From NCBI GenBank assembly GCA_046076045.1, contig JBJTRI010000017.1:1-26859 (forward strand): a DNA stretch of 26,859 nt, written 5' to 3'. The DNA is from JAIOPA01 sp046076045 (GTDB lineage Bacteria > Eisenbacteria > RBG-16-71-46). Of this stretch, positions 8,116-16,124 are shown piece by piece. Every line of letters begins with the position of its first letter. Position 1 is the stretch's first letter. The position numbers and the translations under genes were made by a program. Below the pieces are notes generated by a model. It did no database searches, was not told where the DNA came from, and was given only the letters and a program-made list of their open reading frames with translations.

Positions 8116-9594
8116 ATGAGCGTTCGCGTCCGATTCGCCCCCAGTCCCACCGGCTACCTGCACGTGGGAGGGGCGCGCACCGCGCTCTACAACTACCTGT
8201 TCGCGCGTGCGACCGGCGGTACGTTCGTGCTCCGCATCGAGGACACCGACGCCGAGCGCTCGACCGACGCCTCGGTGCAGGCCATCCTCGCCGGACTGCG
8301 CTGGCTCGGGTTGCGCTGGGACGAGGGCCCCGAGGTGGGCGGCGCGTACGGTCCGTACTTCCAGACCGAGCGGCGCGCGCTCTACGACGAGCACGCCGCG
8401 CGACTCGAGGCCGAGTGCCGCGCCTACCCGTGCTTCTGCACGCCCGATGAACTCGAGGCGCGGCGCACCGAGCAGTTGGCGCGCGGTGAGGACCCGCGCT
8501 ACGACGGCCGCTGCCGCGCCCTCGCGGCCGACGAGCGCGCCGCACGGCGCGCGTCCGGTCCGCGTCCCGCACTGCGCTTCGCCCGTCCGCTCGCCGACGA
8601 GGAGGTGGCGTGGGACGACATCGTGCGCGGCCGGGTCTCGTTCCAGAGTGCGGTGCTCGACGACTTCGTGCTCGTGCGAGGCGACGGTCTGCCGACCTAC
8701 AACTTCGCGTGCGTCGTGGATGACCTCACCATGGCCATCACGCACGTCATCCGTGGCGACGACCACATCTCGAACACGCCGCGCCAGATCCTCCTGTATC
8801 GCGCGCTCGGCGCGGCGGTGCCGGTGTTCGCGCACGCGAGCATGATCCTGGGCCCCGACGGGAAGCGGCTCTCCAAGCGGCACGGCGCCACGAGCGTCGA
8901 GGCGTTCGGCGACCTCGGCATCCTGCCCGAGGGCATGGTCAACTTCCTCGCGCTGCTCGGCTGGGCGCTCGACGGGCACACCGAGTTGTTCACGCTCGCC
9001 GAACTCGAGCGCGTGTTCGCGCTCGAACGCGTGAACCCCAACCCGGCGGTGTTCGACACGCAGAAGCTGGAGTGGGTGAATGCGCAGCACCTCAAGCGCC
9101 TCGACGAGTCCGACCGCGTTGCGCGCGTCCTCGGGTTCCTGGCGGCGCACGGTCACGACCTGCGCACGCGCGGGGACGAGTGGTGCACCACGTTCGTGCG
9201 CGCGCTCGGCGAACGACTGCGCACGCTCGCCGACGCGCTCGACGTCGGGGCGTTCGCGCTCGTGGAGTCGCCGGCGATCGAGCCCGAGGCGTGGACGGAG
9301 CTCGCGCAGCGCGCGGGCGCGGGCCCGCGGTTGCTCGCGCTCGCCGAGCGGCTCGAGGGGCTGGGGGAGTGGACGCTGCCCGCGATCGAGGCCGCTACGC
9401 GTGGCCTCGCCACCGAACTCGGGGTCAAGGCGGGCGAGGTGATCGCCCCGGCCCGGGTCGCGGTGACCGGTCGCAAGGCGGCCCCGGGCATCTTCGAGGT
9501 GCTGTGGCTGGTCGGGCGCGCCCCCGCGGCTTCGCGGCTGCGGTCGGCGGCGGCCCGCTGGCAGGCCGAGTCCCCGCTCGCGGCTGGGGCCTGA
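8116..9594 (+). CDS. gltX: Glutamyl-tRNA synthetase
   Basis: Charges tRNA-Glu with glutamate in the cytoplasm. In organisms lacking GlnRS it can also mischarge tRNA-Gln for GatCAB. The product has 492 residues, normal for bacterial GluRS. Class I signatures are present: FAPSPTGYLHVGG at the N-terminus (HIGH motif as HVGG, H16), RIEDTD, the PTYNFACVVDD segment, RGDDHISNTPRQ, and the KMSKS counterpart KRLSKRHG starting at K250. The C-terminal alpha-helical anticodon-binding domain follows, with GVKAGEV...RVAVTGRKAAPGIFEVL, typical of the family. The ATG at 8116 starts directly on the catalytic fold, with GGAG upstream. The genes for tRNA-Gln and tRNA-Glu follow within 225 bp. Whether the enzyme is discriminating or non-discriminating cannot be read from these motifs. 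Confidence 0.97.
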   Translation: MSVRVRFAPSPTGYLHVGGARTALYNYLFARATGGTFVLRIEDTDAERSTDASVQAILAGLRWLGLRWDEGPEVGGAYGPYFQTERRALYDEHAARLEAECRAYPCFCTPDELEARRTEQLARGEDPRYDGRCRALAADERAARRASGPRPALRFARPLADEEVAWDDIVRGRVSFQSAVLDDFVLVRGDGLPTYNFACVVDDLTMAITHVIRGDDHISNTPRQILLYRALGAAVPVFAHASMILGPDGKRLSKRHGATSVEAFGDLGILPEGMVNFLALLGWALDGHTELFTLAELERVFALERVNPNPAVFDTQKLEWVNAQHLKRLDESDRVARVLGFLAAHGHDLRTRGDEWCTTFVRALGERLRTLADALDVGAFALVESPAIEPEAWTELAQRAGAGPRLLALAERLEGLGEWTLPAIEAATRGLATELGVKAGEVIAPARVAVTGRKAAPGIFEVLWLVGRAPAASRLRSAAARWQAESPLAAGA

Positions 9595-9612
9595 GGGGCG
9601 GATGGCGGCGAC

Positions 9613-9641
9613 TTGCGCGACCGGGCGCTTCCGTTTAGAGT
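9613..9641 (+). promoter_or_regulatory. Promoter TTGCGC-N17-TAGAGT for the tRNA pair
   Basis: TTGCGC (9613-9618) and TAGAGT (9636-9641) are 17 bp apart. The predicted start is near 9648, about 6 nt before the mature 5' end of tRNA-Gln. This placement is typical for a tRNA operon. Confidence 0.6.
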
Positions 9642-9653
9642 CCCCGCCTTCAC

Positions 9654-9727
9654 TGCCCGGTAGTGTAACGGTAGCACGACAGGTTCTGGCCCTGTTAGTC
9701 GAGGTTCGAATCCTTGCCGGGCAGCCA
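9654..9727 (+). tRNA. tRNA-Gln (anticodon CTG), CCA encoded
   Basis: Full cloverleaf. The acceptor TGCCCGG (9654-9660) pairs with CCGGGCA (9717-9723), followed by discriminator G and an encoded CCA (9725-9727). The D stem is GTGT/GCAC. The anticodon stem is ACAGG/CCTGT with loop TTCTGGC, giving anticodon CTG at 9686-9688, which reads CAG. The T arm has the TTCGAAT loop. The first pair is the weak U1-A72, a known glutamine identity feature in Escherichia coli. Confidence 0.96.
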
Positions 9728-9741
9728 GATTGAGATTTCGT

Positions 9742-9817
9742 GGCGCTATCGTCTAGGGGTCTAGGACGGGTGGTTCTCAGCCATCAAACCGGGGTTCGAA
9801 TCCCCGTAGCGCTACCA
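9742..9817 (+). tRNA. tRNA-Glu (anticodon CTC), CCA encoded
   Basis: Full cloverleaf. The acceptor GGCGCTA (9742-9748) pairs with TAGCGCT (9807-9813), with a G1-U72 wobble at the end, then discriminator A and encoded CCA (9815-9817). The anticodon stem is GGTGG/CCATC with loop TTCTCAG, giving anticodon CTC, which reads GAG. The T arm has the TTCGAAT loop. It lies 14 nt after tRNA-Gln, so the two are probably cotranscribed. Confidence 0.95.
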
Positions 9818-9823
9818 TCTATC

Positions 9824-9846
9824 CGGGTCGCGTCGCTCGCGACCCG
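9824..9846 (+). terminator. Hairpin after the tRNA pair
   Basis: Arms at 9824-9832 and 9838-9846 form a perfect 9 bp GC-rich stem with a 5-nt loop, starting 6 nt after tRNA-Glu. There is no U tract. It may terminate or attenuate the tRNA transcript; no separate promoter is evident before the dehydratase gene at 9862. Confidence 0.45.
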
Positions 9847-9861
9847 AGGCCCGGGGGGCCG

Positions 9862-11709
9862 ATGAACCTCCGCAAGGCGCCACGCACGCTGGTCCTCACG
9901 ACCGGGTACGTGGCGCTCGTGCATGGTGCGGTGGCGCTGAGCCTGTGGCTGCGCCACGACGGTGCCATCCCCGCCGAGGTGCTCGCGGCGTGGGCGCGCA
10001 TCGCGCTGCCCTACACCGCGCTGTCGCTGCTCGGGTTCTGGATCGCCGGGCTCTACCACGGGCTGTGGCGCTACGCCGGGACCGCCACCGTGTTCCAGCT
10101 CGCCCGCGGCGTGTCGTTGTCCGCGGTCGCTTGGGCCGCGCTGGCGTGGACGCGGTCCGACGGGCTCCTGAAGCTCGCGCTCGTGCCGGCGGTGTGGGCG
10201 ACCCAGTTCCTCGCGCTCGGTGCGGTGCGCCTGGCGTGGCGACTGTGGCGTGAACGCGTGCTCGGGGGCAGCGGTGCGCGCCCGGTGCGCACGCTCGTCA
10301 TCGGCGCCGACCATGCCGCGGTCGGGTTGGTGCAGGAGATGCGCCGCAAGCGCTCGGGCGAGGAGGGACTGGTCCCGATCGGGTTCGTGGACGCCGACCC
10401 GCGCCTGACCGGGCATCTCGTCGAGGGGCTCAAGGTGCTCGGAACGCTCGCCGACCTGCCGCGCGTGCTCGCCGGGCTGCGGCCCGAGGTCGCGGTGGTC
10501 GCGGACGCCGCCATGCCGGGCCGCGTGCTGCGCGAGGTCGCGGCGGCGTGCGAGGCGGTGGGCGTGCGACTGCGCACGGTGCCCGCCATGTCGGAGCTGC
10601 CGCCCGGGGCCCCGCTCACGCTCGCGCGCGTGCGCGATGTGCGACTAGAGGACCTGCTCGGGCGCGAGCCGGTGCCCGCCGACGACACCGACGTCGGCGC
10701 CCTGCTGCGTGGACGGCGCGTGCTCGTGACCGGCGCCGGCGGATCGATCGGGTCGGAACTCGCGCGTCAGGTGGCCGCGCACGATCCCGCCGCGCTCGTG
10801 CTGCTCGACCACGCCGAGAACGGGCTCTACTTCACGCAGCGCGAACTGCTCGCCGCTCGCCCCACGCTGCCGGTGGTCGCGGTGCTCGCCGACCTGCGTG
10901 ACGGTGACGCGGTCGAGCGCGTGCTCGCCGCGCACCGCCCCGAGGTGGTGCTGCACGCCGCCGCGCACAAGCACGTGCCGTTGCTCGAGGACGCGCCGCG
11001 CGAGGCGGTGCTCAACAACGTCGCGAGCACGCGCCTGCTGGTGGACGCCGCGCTGCGTCACGGCGTGGGGCGGTTCGTGCTCATCTCGACCGACAAGGCC
11101 GTGAACCCGAGCAGCGTCATGGGCGCCTCGAAGCGCGTCTGCGAGCGGATCGTGCAGTCCGCCTCGCGCCGTGGCGGCGGGGTGTTCTGCGCGGTCCGCT
11201 TCGGCAACGTGCTCGGGAGCGACGGTTCGGTGGTGCCGCTGTTCCAGCGCCAGCTCGAGCGCGGCGGGCCCATCACCGTCACCCACCCCGACGTGACGCG
11301 CTACTTCATGACCATCCCCGAGGCGGTGCGGCTCGTGCTGCAGGCCGCCGCGCTCGGTCAGGGCGGGGAGGTGTTCCTGCTCGACATGGGCGAGCCGGTG
11401 AAGGTCGTGGAGCTCGCCCGCCAGCTCATCCGGCTCGCGGGGCTGCGCGAGGGCGAGGACGTGGCGATCGTGTTCACGGGCCTGCGTCCGGGCGAGAAGC
11501 TGCACGAGGAGCTGCACTCGCGTGCCGAGGCGGCGCGCGTGACGCGGCGCGAGCGCATCCTGACCTGGGACCTCGCGCCCGAGGACGAGGCTGCGCTACG
11601 TGCGCAGGTCGCCGAACTCGAGCGCGTCGCGGCGGACGGTACGCCCGAGGCGATCCGCGCCGCGCTGCGCGTCTGCGTGCCCGAGTACGCCCCGGGCCCG
11701 ACGGCATGA
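9862..11709 (+). CDS. Membrane-bound nucleoside-diphosphate-sugar 4,6-dehydratase, CapD/WbpM/FlaA1 family
   Basis: Inner-membrane enzyme acting on UDP-GlcNAc-type sugar nucleotides in polysaccharide or glycan biosynthesis. The product has 615 residues, typical of the long WbpM/PglF form. Four N-terminal transmembrane segments (about residues 10-125) come first. A first Rossmann-like domain begins with VRTLVIGAD near residue 146. The catalytic short-chain dehydrogenase domain begins with VLVTGAGGSIGSEL near residue 287. The segment STDKAVNPSSVMGASKR carries Met420-x3-Lys424 where classical members have Tyr-x3-Lys, which is the hallmark of this dehydratase group. The C-terminus has the LRPGEKLHEEL motif, also typical. 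A run of Gs just upstream of the ATG can serve as ribosome binding site. The stop overlaps the prsK start in an ATGA, so the genes are translationally coupled, linking the enzyme to exopolysaccharide/exosortase control. The exact product sugar is not readable. Confidence 0.93.
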   Translation: MNLRKAPRTLVLTTGYVALVHGAVALSLWLRHDGAIPAEVLAAWARIALPYTALSLLGFWIAGLYHGLWRYAGTATVFQLARGVSLSAVAWAALAWTRSDGLLKLALVPAVWATQFLALGAVRLAWRLWRERVLGGSGARPVRTLVIGADHAAVGLVQEMRRKRSGEEGLVPIGFVDADPRLTGHLVEGLKVLGTLADLPRVLAGLRPEVAVVADAAMPGRVLREVAAACEAVGVRLRTVPAMSELPPGAPLTLARVRDVRLEDLLGREPVPADDTDVGALLRGRRVLVTGAGGSIGSELARQVAAHDPAALVLLDHAENGLYFTQRELLAARPTLPVVAVLADLRDGDAVERVLAAHRPEVVLHAAAHKHVPLLEDAPREAVLNNVASTRLLVDAALRHGVGRFVLISTDKAVNPSSVMGASKRVCERIVQSASRRGGGVFCAVRFGNVLGSDGSVVPLFQRQLERGGPITVTHPDVTRYFMTIPEAVRLVLQAAALGQGGEVFLLDMGEPVKVVELARQLIRLAGLREGEDVAIVFTGLRPGEKLHEELHSRAEAARVTRRERILTWDLAPEDEAALRAQVAELERVAADGTPEAIRAALRVCVPEYAPGPTA

Positions 11710-13859
11710 ACGCGTTCGCCCCGACCGCGCTCCAGCAGGCCGGTGTCTCGGCGAGCGCGATGCTGCTGCTGGCGATCGGTGTCATCGCCGTGCTGCAGCG
11801 CGGGCAGTGGCTCATCACGCTGCTGTTCTCGGCGTCCTTCCTCGCCCTCGGGGCGTTGCAGGCCGGCGTGCTCGGGCTGCTGCGCGCCGACACCGTGCCC
11901 TCGGCGCACGTCTGGGCCGACTACCTCGCGCGCGTCTCGGCGCTCGCCTCGTGGTTGTGGCTCGCACTCTCGGTGCTGCTCGGACGGCCCGAGCCGAGCC
12001 GACAGCTACGCGAGGCCGGGGCCCCGCTCGCGTTGTCGCTGATCGCGTGCCTCGCGTTGTTCGGGCTCGCGCGCTCGCCGTTGGTGCTCGACTCGGTGGT
12101 GCTGGGCCCCGAGGGACCCATCGTGGTGCTGGGGCCGCTCGGCAAGGCCTACCTCGCCTACCTCGCCATCACGATGCTGCTCGTGCTTCTCAACATGGAG
12201 GGCATGCTGCGTGCGGCCCCGGCCTCGGCCCAGCGCCGGATCGGGGGACTGTTCCTGTCCATCCTCGTGGCGGTGCTCACCGAGTTGCTGGTCGTCTCGG
12301 CCGGCGTGTTGCAGGGCCGCATCGAGGTGGTGTGGCTCGCGACCGCCTCGCCGCTGCTGTTCGTCTCGGGCTGCACGGCCGCGCTCGCGCTCGCCCGTCG
12401 GCGCCTGCGCGACATGAGCGTGCCCGTGGGGCGGCCGGTCGTGTACTACTCCTCGGTCTCGATCACGCTCGCGGTCGCGTTCCTGGTCGTCACGTTCGCG
12501 CTCTCGCGCGTGCTGCCCGCGCTCTCCAACGAGTTCCGCGCCTACGTCGTGGTGGCGTTCCTCGTGTTCGTGGCCGGTGGCGCGATCCTGCTCATGGTGC
12601 AGCCGGCCACCGGACGCGCGATCCGGCGGTTCGTGGACCGCAACTTCTACGCCTACCGCTACGACTACCGCCGCGAGTGGGGTCGCGTCTCGGCCGCGCT
12701 GTCGCCGGCCGCCGCGCCCGAGGACGTGTGTCGTCAGGTCGAGACGCTCATGCGCGAGATCTTCGACGCCGACCACGTCGCGATCCACTTCCGCGAGGAT
12801 CCCGCGGGTGCGTTCCGTCTGCTGTACGGACCCTCGGACACGCCCACCACGCTCGAAGCCACGCACCCGCTCGTGCGCTGGTTCGAGCGCGAGCGCTGGC
12901 CGGTGCTGTTCAGCGATCGCGCGCTCGACCCCGAGGTCGCGCAGGCGATCGAGTCGAGCAAGCTGCTGCGCACCTCGGTCGGGGCGGCGGTGTGCGCCCC
13001 GCTCTCGGTCGCCGAGCCGGTGATCGCGCTGCTGTGGCTGAGCCCCAAGCGGGGTGACGAGGCGTGGAGCGAGGAGGACCTCGAGTTCCTCACCGCGATG
13101 TCGCGGCAGCTCGCCTCGGCCCTGTGGTTCTCGCGCCAGGCCGAGCGCATGGTCGAGGCGCGGCAGCTCGAGTCGTTGCAGCGCTTGTCCAGTTTCGTGC
13201 TGCACGACATGAAGAACCACGTCTCGGGCCTCGCGCTGGTGGTGGAGAACGCGCGCCGACACATCGGCAACCCCGACTTCCAGCGCGATGCGATGGCCGT
13301 GGTCGAGCGTTCCGTGCGCTCGTTGCGCGAGCTCATGTCCCAGGTCTCGGGCGTCTCGGCCGCGCCGCAGCCGCAGCGGGCCCCGGTCGCGCTGCGAGAC
13401 CTCGTCTCGGATGCGCTCGTCGAGAGCGGGTTGGCGCTCGGCGGCACTCCGGGGCTGCAGGTCGAGGTCGTGGTGCCCGAGGGGGCCGAGGCGGTGGTGG
13501 ACCGCACGCAGATGGGGCGCGTGCTCGTGAACCTGCTCGTGAACGCGCGCGAGGCGTTGGGGACGGGCGGGCGCATCGGCGTGCGTGCCATCACGGTCTC
13601 GGGCGCGAGCGGTCAGCGCGAGGCGGTGATCGAGGTGAGCGACGACGGTCGCGGCATGACCGAGGAGTTCCTGCGCACCAAGCTGTTCAAGCCGTTCTCG
13701 ACCACCAAGAAGGGCGGGCTCGGTGTGGGGCTGGCGCAGTGCCGCAGCATCGTCGAGGCCCACGGTGGTACCATCGATGCGCGCAGCCGTCCGGGCGAGG
13801 GCACCGTGTTCACGGTGCGCCTGCCGGCGGGGCCGGCGCCGGTCGTGGAGGGGGCTTGA
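11706..13859 (+). CDS. prsK: XrtA/PEP-CTERM-type sensor histidine kinase PrsK
   Basis: Membrane sensor kinase of the PrsK family, known from exosortase (XrtA/EpsH) and exopolysaccharide loci, where it pairs with PrsR. The product has 717 residues. Multiple hydrophobic helices fill about residues 1-290, a GAF domain spans about 330-470, and a dimerisation/H-box reads FVLHDMKNHVSGL with the likely phospho-acceptor His500. The HATPase domain shows the N box NLLVNAREAL, the G1 box DDGRGM, KPFSTTKKGGLGVGL and the GGTI...GEGTVF end. The H-box lacks the usual P of HExxNP kinases and matches the HD(L/M)KN form of PrsK. The start overlaps the dehydratase stop (ATGA), and the stop overlaps the prsR TTG start. 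The stimulus is unknown. I assign it from the motif pattern together with the neighbouring PrsR-like regulator. Confidence 0.88.
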   Translation: MNAFAPTALQQAGVSASAMLLLAIGVIAVLQRGQWLITLLFSASFLALGALQAGVLGLLRADTVPSAHVWADYLARVSALASWLWLALSVLLGRPEPSRQLREAGAPLALSLIACLALFGLARSPLVLDSVVLGPEGPIVVLGPLGKAYLAYLAITMLLVLLNMEGMLRAAPASAQRRIGGLFLSILVAVLTELLVVSAGVLQGRIEVVWLATASPLLFVSGCTAALALARRRLRDMSVPVGRPVVYYSSVSITLAVAFLVVTFALSRVLPALSNEFRAYVVVAFLVFVAGGAILLMVQPATGRAIRRFVDRNFYAYRYDYRREWGRVSAALSPAAAPEDVCRQVETLMREIFDADHVAIHFREDPAGAFRLLYGPSDTPTTLEATHPLVRWFERERWPVLFSDRALDPEVAQAIESSKLLRTSVGAAVCAPLSVAEPVIALLWLSPKRGDEAWSEEDLEFLTAMSRQLASALWFSRQAERMVEARQLESLQRLSSFVLHDMKNHVSGLALVVENARRHIGNPDFQRDAMAVVERSVRSLRELMSQVSGVSAAPQPQRAPVALRDLVSDALVESGLALGGTPGLQVEVVVPEGAEAVVDRTQMGRVLVNLLVNAREALGTGGRIGVRAITVSGASGQREAVIEVSDDGRGMTEEFLRTKLFKPFSTTKKGGLGVGLAQCRSIVEAHGGTIDARSRPGEGTVFTVRLPAGPAPVVEGA

Positions 13860-15265
13860 GCCTCGAGAAGCTGCTGATCGTGGATGACGAGGAGAGCATC
13901 CTCAACCAGTTGCGCTGGGGTCTGGCCGGCGAGTACGAGGTCGTGACCGCGTCCAACGCCGACGAGGCGCGCCACATGGTGCGCGAGGAGAAGCCCGGCA
14001 TCGTGACGCTCGACGTCACGCTCGGTCCGCCCAGCCAGGGCCCCGAGGGACTCGACCTGCTCGACGAGATCGTGGAGCGCCACCCGAACACCAAGGTCAT
14101 CATGGTGACCGGCAACGACAGCCGCGAGAACGCGCTCGCGGCCATCCGGCGCGGGGCGGTGGATTGGTACGCCAAGCCCATCGAGCTCGAGGAGCTGCGC
14201 GTCATCCTGCGGCGCGCCTCGCACATCCGGCGCATCGAGTTGGAGCAGCAGAGCGGCGCCCCGGTCCCCAAGCGGCGCTACCACCGGCTGGTGGGTGAGT
14301 CCGAGGCGATGCGCAAGGTGTACGCGCTCGTCCAGCGCGTCGCCAGCACCGACGTGAACGTGCTCGTGCTGGGCGAGAACGGCACCGGCAAGGAGCTCGT
14401 GGCGCACGCCATCCACGAGGCCAGCCCGCGGCGCGACCAGCCGTTCGTGCCCATCAACTGCGGTGCCATCCCCGAGAGCCTGCTCGAGTCCGAGTTGTTC
14501 GGTCACGAGCGCGGCGCGTTCACCGACGCCCATCGCGCCCGCGAGGGCAAGTTCGAGCTCGCCGACCACGGCACGCTGTTCCTCGACGAGATCGGCGACG
14601 TGCCCGCACACCTGCAGGTCAAGCTGTTGCGCTTCCTGCAGGACCACATCGTGCAGCGCATCGGCGGTCGCGAGGCCATCCCGGTGGACACGCGCGTCGT
14701 CGCGGCCACGAATCGCGACCTCAAGGCCATGATCGCCGACGGCCGGTTCCGTGAGGACCTCTTCTACCGCCTCGGTGTCATCACCATCCAGGTCCCGGCC
14801 CTGCGCGAGCGCGGCGACGACCTGCGCCTGCTGGCCGAGTACTTCCTCGAGTTCTACGGACGCGAGCACAAGCGCCGCCTCAAGGGCTTCACGCAGGCCG
14901 CGCTGCGCGCCCTCATGGCGCACACGTGGCCCGGCAACGTGCGCGAGCTCGAGAACCGCATGCAGCGTGCGGTCATCCTCGCGCAGGACGCCTACCTGCG
15001 GCCCGAGGACCTCGAACTGGAGTCGGTCGGCGGCACCACCGACCCGCTGCCCACGCTGCAGTCGGCGCGCGACGAGGCCGAGCGCCGCCTGCTGGTCGAG
15101 GCCCTCGTGCGCAACGCCGGCAACGTCACGCGCGCGGCGCGCGACATCGAGGTGAGCCGGCCCACGCTGCACGACCTGCTGCGCAAGCACGGGCTCGATG
15201 CGGCGCGCTTCCGGCGCGGGGGCGCGGCCGACGAGGGCGACGAGGACGACGCGCCCTCGTCTTGA
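13856..15265 (+). CDS. prsR: Sigma-54-dependent response regulator PrsR (PEP-CTERM-box type)
   Basis: Cytoplasmic sigma-54 activator paired with PrsK, about 469 residues. An N-terminal receiver domain carries the acidic pair D10/D11, phospho-acceptor D53 (TLDVTLG), T85 in the VTGNDSRENAL block and K107. The block around T85 is characteristic of PrsR. The AAA+ domain has Walker A GENGTGK (173-179), the sigma-54 contact loop as GAFTDA (220-225) in place of the usual GAFTGA, Walker B LFLDE (D244, E245) and the WPGNVRELEN motif. A Fis-type helix-turn-helix follows (NVTRAARDIEVSRPTLHDLLRKHG), then an acidic tail. No ATG or GTG fits the start. TTG at 13856 is in frame at the natural N-terminus, forms a TTGA overlap with the prsK stop, and has GGAGGGGG upstream. 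Its targets are probably exopolysaccharide and sorting genes outside the window. Confidence 0.9.
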   Translation: MSLEKLLIVDDEESILNQLRWGLAGEYEVVTASNADEARHMVREEKPGIVTLDVTLGPPSQGPEGLDLLDEIVERHPNTKVIMVTGNDSRENALAAIRRGAVDWYAKPIELEELRVILRRASHIRRIELEQQSGAPVPKRRYHRLVGESEAMRKVYALVQRVASTDVNVLVLGENGTGKELVAHAIHEASPRRDQPFVPINCGAIPESLLESELFGHERGAFTDAHRAREGKFELADHGTLFLDEIGDVPAHLQVKLLRFLQDHIVQRIGGREAIPVDTRVVAATNRDLKAMIADGRFREDLFYRLGVITIQVPALRERGDDLRLLAEYFLEFYGREHKRRLKGFTQAALRALMAHTWPGNVRELENRMQRAVILAQDAYLRPEDLELESVGGTTDPLPTLQSARDEAERRLLVEALVRNAGNVTRAARDIEVSRPTLHDLLRKHGLDAARFRRGGAADEGDEDDAPSS

Positions 15266-15290
15266 CGCTCGTGGGGCGCGCCGATAGCGT
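15262..15290 (+). promoter_or_regulatory. Promoter TTGACG-N17-TAGCGT for the deoxynucleoside kinase gene
   Basis: TTGACG (15262-15267) contains the prsR stop TGA. TAGCGT (15285-15290) follows after 17 bp. The predicted start near 15297 gives a leader of about 174 nt that begins with a strong hairpin. Confidence 0.55.
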
Positions 15291-15308
15291 GCCCCTCGGC
15301 CGACACTC

Positions 15309-15341
15309 GGGACCCCGCCCGGCGGCGCCGGACGGGGTCCC
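15309..15341 (+). terminator. Strong hairpin after prsR, within the leader of the kinase gene
   Basis: The outer arms GGGACCCCG (15309-15317) and CGGGGTCCC (15333-15341) pair perfectly over 9 bp. After one mismatch an inner CCGGC/GCCGG stem continues around a 3-nt loop. TTGCG follows, so the U tract is poor. It can end the prsR transcript. Because it lies downstream of the putative promoter at 15262-15290, it could also act as an attenuator of the kinase transcript. Confidence 0.5.
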
Positions 15342-15470
15342 TTGCGTTCGCCGCGTCCCGCGGCTCCCGTCGTGCAATCCCTCAGGTGGTGGAATGGCCC
15401 CGTCCCCGATGTCCCTCGCGCTGGTGCGGTGCCCCGTCGGGCACCCGTCCGGGCGTGCCCGGGGGACGCG

Positions 15471-16124
15471 ATGAGCGGCTTCTTCCTCGCGATCGCCGGC
15501 AACATCGGGGTGGGCAAGACCGAGCTCACGAACCGGCTGTCGTCGGAGCTCGGGTGGGCGGCGCACTACGAGCCCGTCATCCAGAACCCGTACCTCGACC
15601 CGTTCTACAAGGACATGCCGAGGTGGAGCTTCCACCTCCAGATCTACTTCCTCGGTGAGCGCTTCAAGGCGCAGGTCGAGATCGGCCGCAGCTCGCTGCC
15701 GTTCATCCAGGACCGCACCATCTACGAGGACGCGGAGATCTTCGCGAAGACCCTGTGGCAGCAGGGCTCGATGACCGACGTGGACTACGAGAACTACGTC
15801 GCGCTGTTCCGTTGCATGGTCGGGTTCCTGCGGCCGCCGGACCTCATCGTGTACCTCAAGGCGAACCCCGACACCCTCATGGGGCGCATCGCCAAGCGCG
15901 GGCGCGAGAGCGAGAAGGCGATCGACATCGGCTACATCCGCCGGCTGAACGACGCCTACGACGACTGGATGCGGCGCGCCGCGCTCGAGGGCGACGTGCT
16001 CACGATCGACACCGACACGGTCCCGCTGCAGGGCGACACGCCGGCGTTCCGGGACCTCGTGGATCGCCTCAAGCGGCGCTACCCGCCGCAGGCCGAGCTG
16101 CGCCTCGACACCGGCCGCGACTGA
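15471..16124 (+). CDS. Deoxynucleoside kinase (dNK/dGK-dAK family)
   Basis: Phosphorylates deoxynucleosides to their 5'-monophosphates in nucleotide salvage. The product has 217 residues, matching bacterial dNK-family enzymes such as the Bacillus Dck/Dgk kinases. Visible motifs: the P-loop GNIGVGKTE (G10-E18), an EPV(I) block with the substrate-site Glu, the QDRTIYED segment carrying the family DR(S/T) signature, and the RGRESE lid arginines. The ATG at 15471 begins directly on the first strand before the P-loop, with GGGGGA upstream. The nucleoside preference (dA/dG versus dC/T) cannot be decided by eye. The gene is convergent with ileS, with a 21-bp gap between the stops. The leader can fold over the ribosome binding site and contains a 26-codon upstream reading frame ending in the start-codon ATGA. 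Confidence 0.92.
   Translation: MSGFFLAIAGNIGVGKTELTNRLSSELGWAAHYEPVIQNPYLDPFYKDMPRWSFHLQIYFLGERFKAQVEIGRSSLPFIQDRTIYEDAEIFAKTLWQQGSMTDVDYENYVALFRCMVGFLRPPDLIVYLKANPDTLMGRIAKRGRESEKAIDIGYIRRLNDAYDDWMRRAALEGDVLTIDTDTVPLQGDTPAFRDLVDRLKRRYPPQAELRLDTGRD

Noticed and set aside
2544..8150. An 1868-codon open frame antisense to the C25 peptidase gene
   Set aside because: It mirrors the high third-position GC of the real gene. The translation is Arg/Val/Glu/His-rich without any domain, and the plus-strand protein has clear motifs.
12006..13763. A 585-codon open frame antisense to prsK
   Set aside because: Low-complexity Arg/His/Glu-rich translation opposite a clear histidine kinase.
13064..13855. 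An N-terminal extension of PrsR reading through prsK
   Set aside because: The frame is only open because of GC bias inside prsK; the receiver domain starts right after the TTG at 13856.
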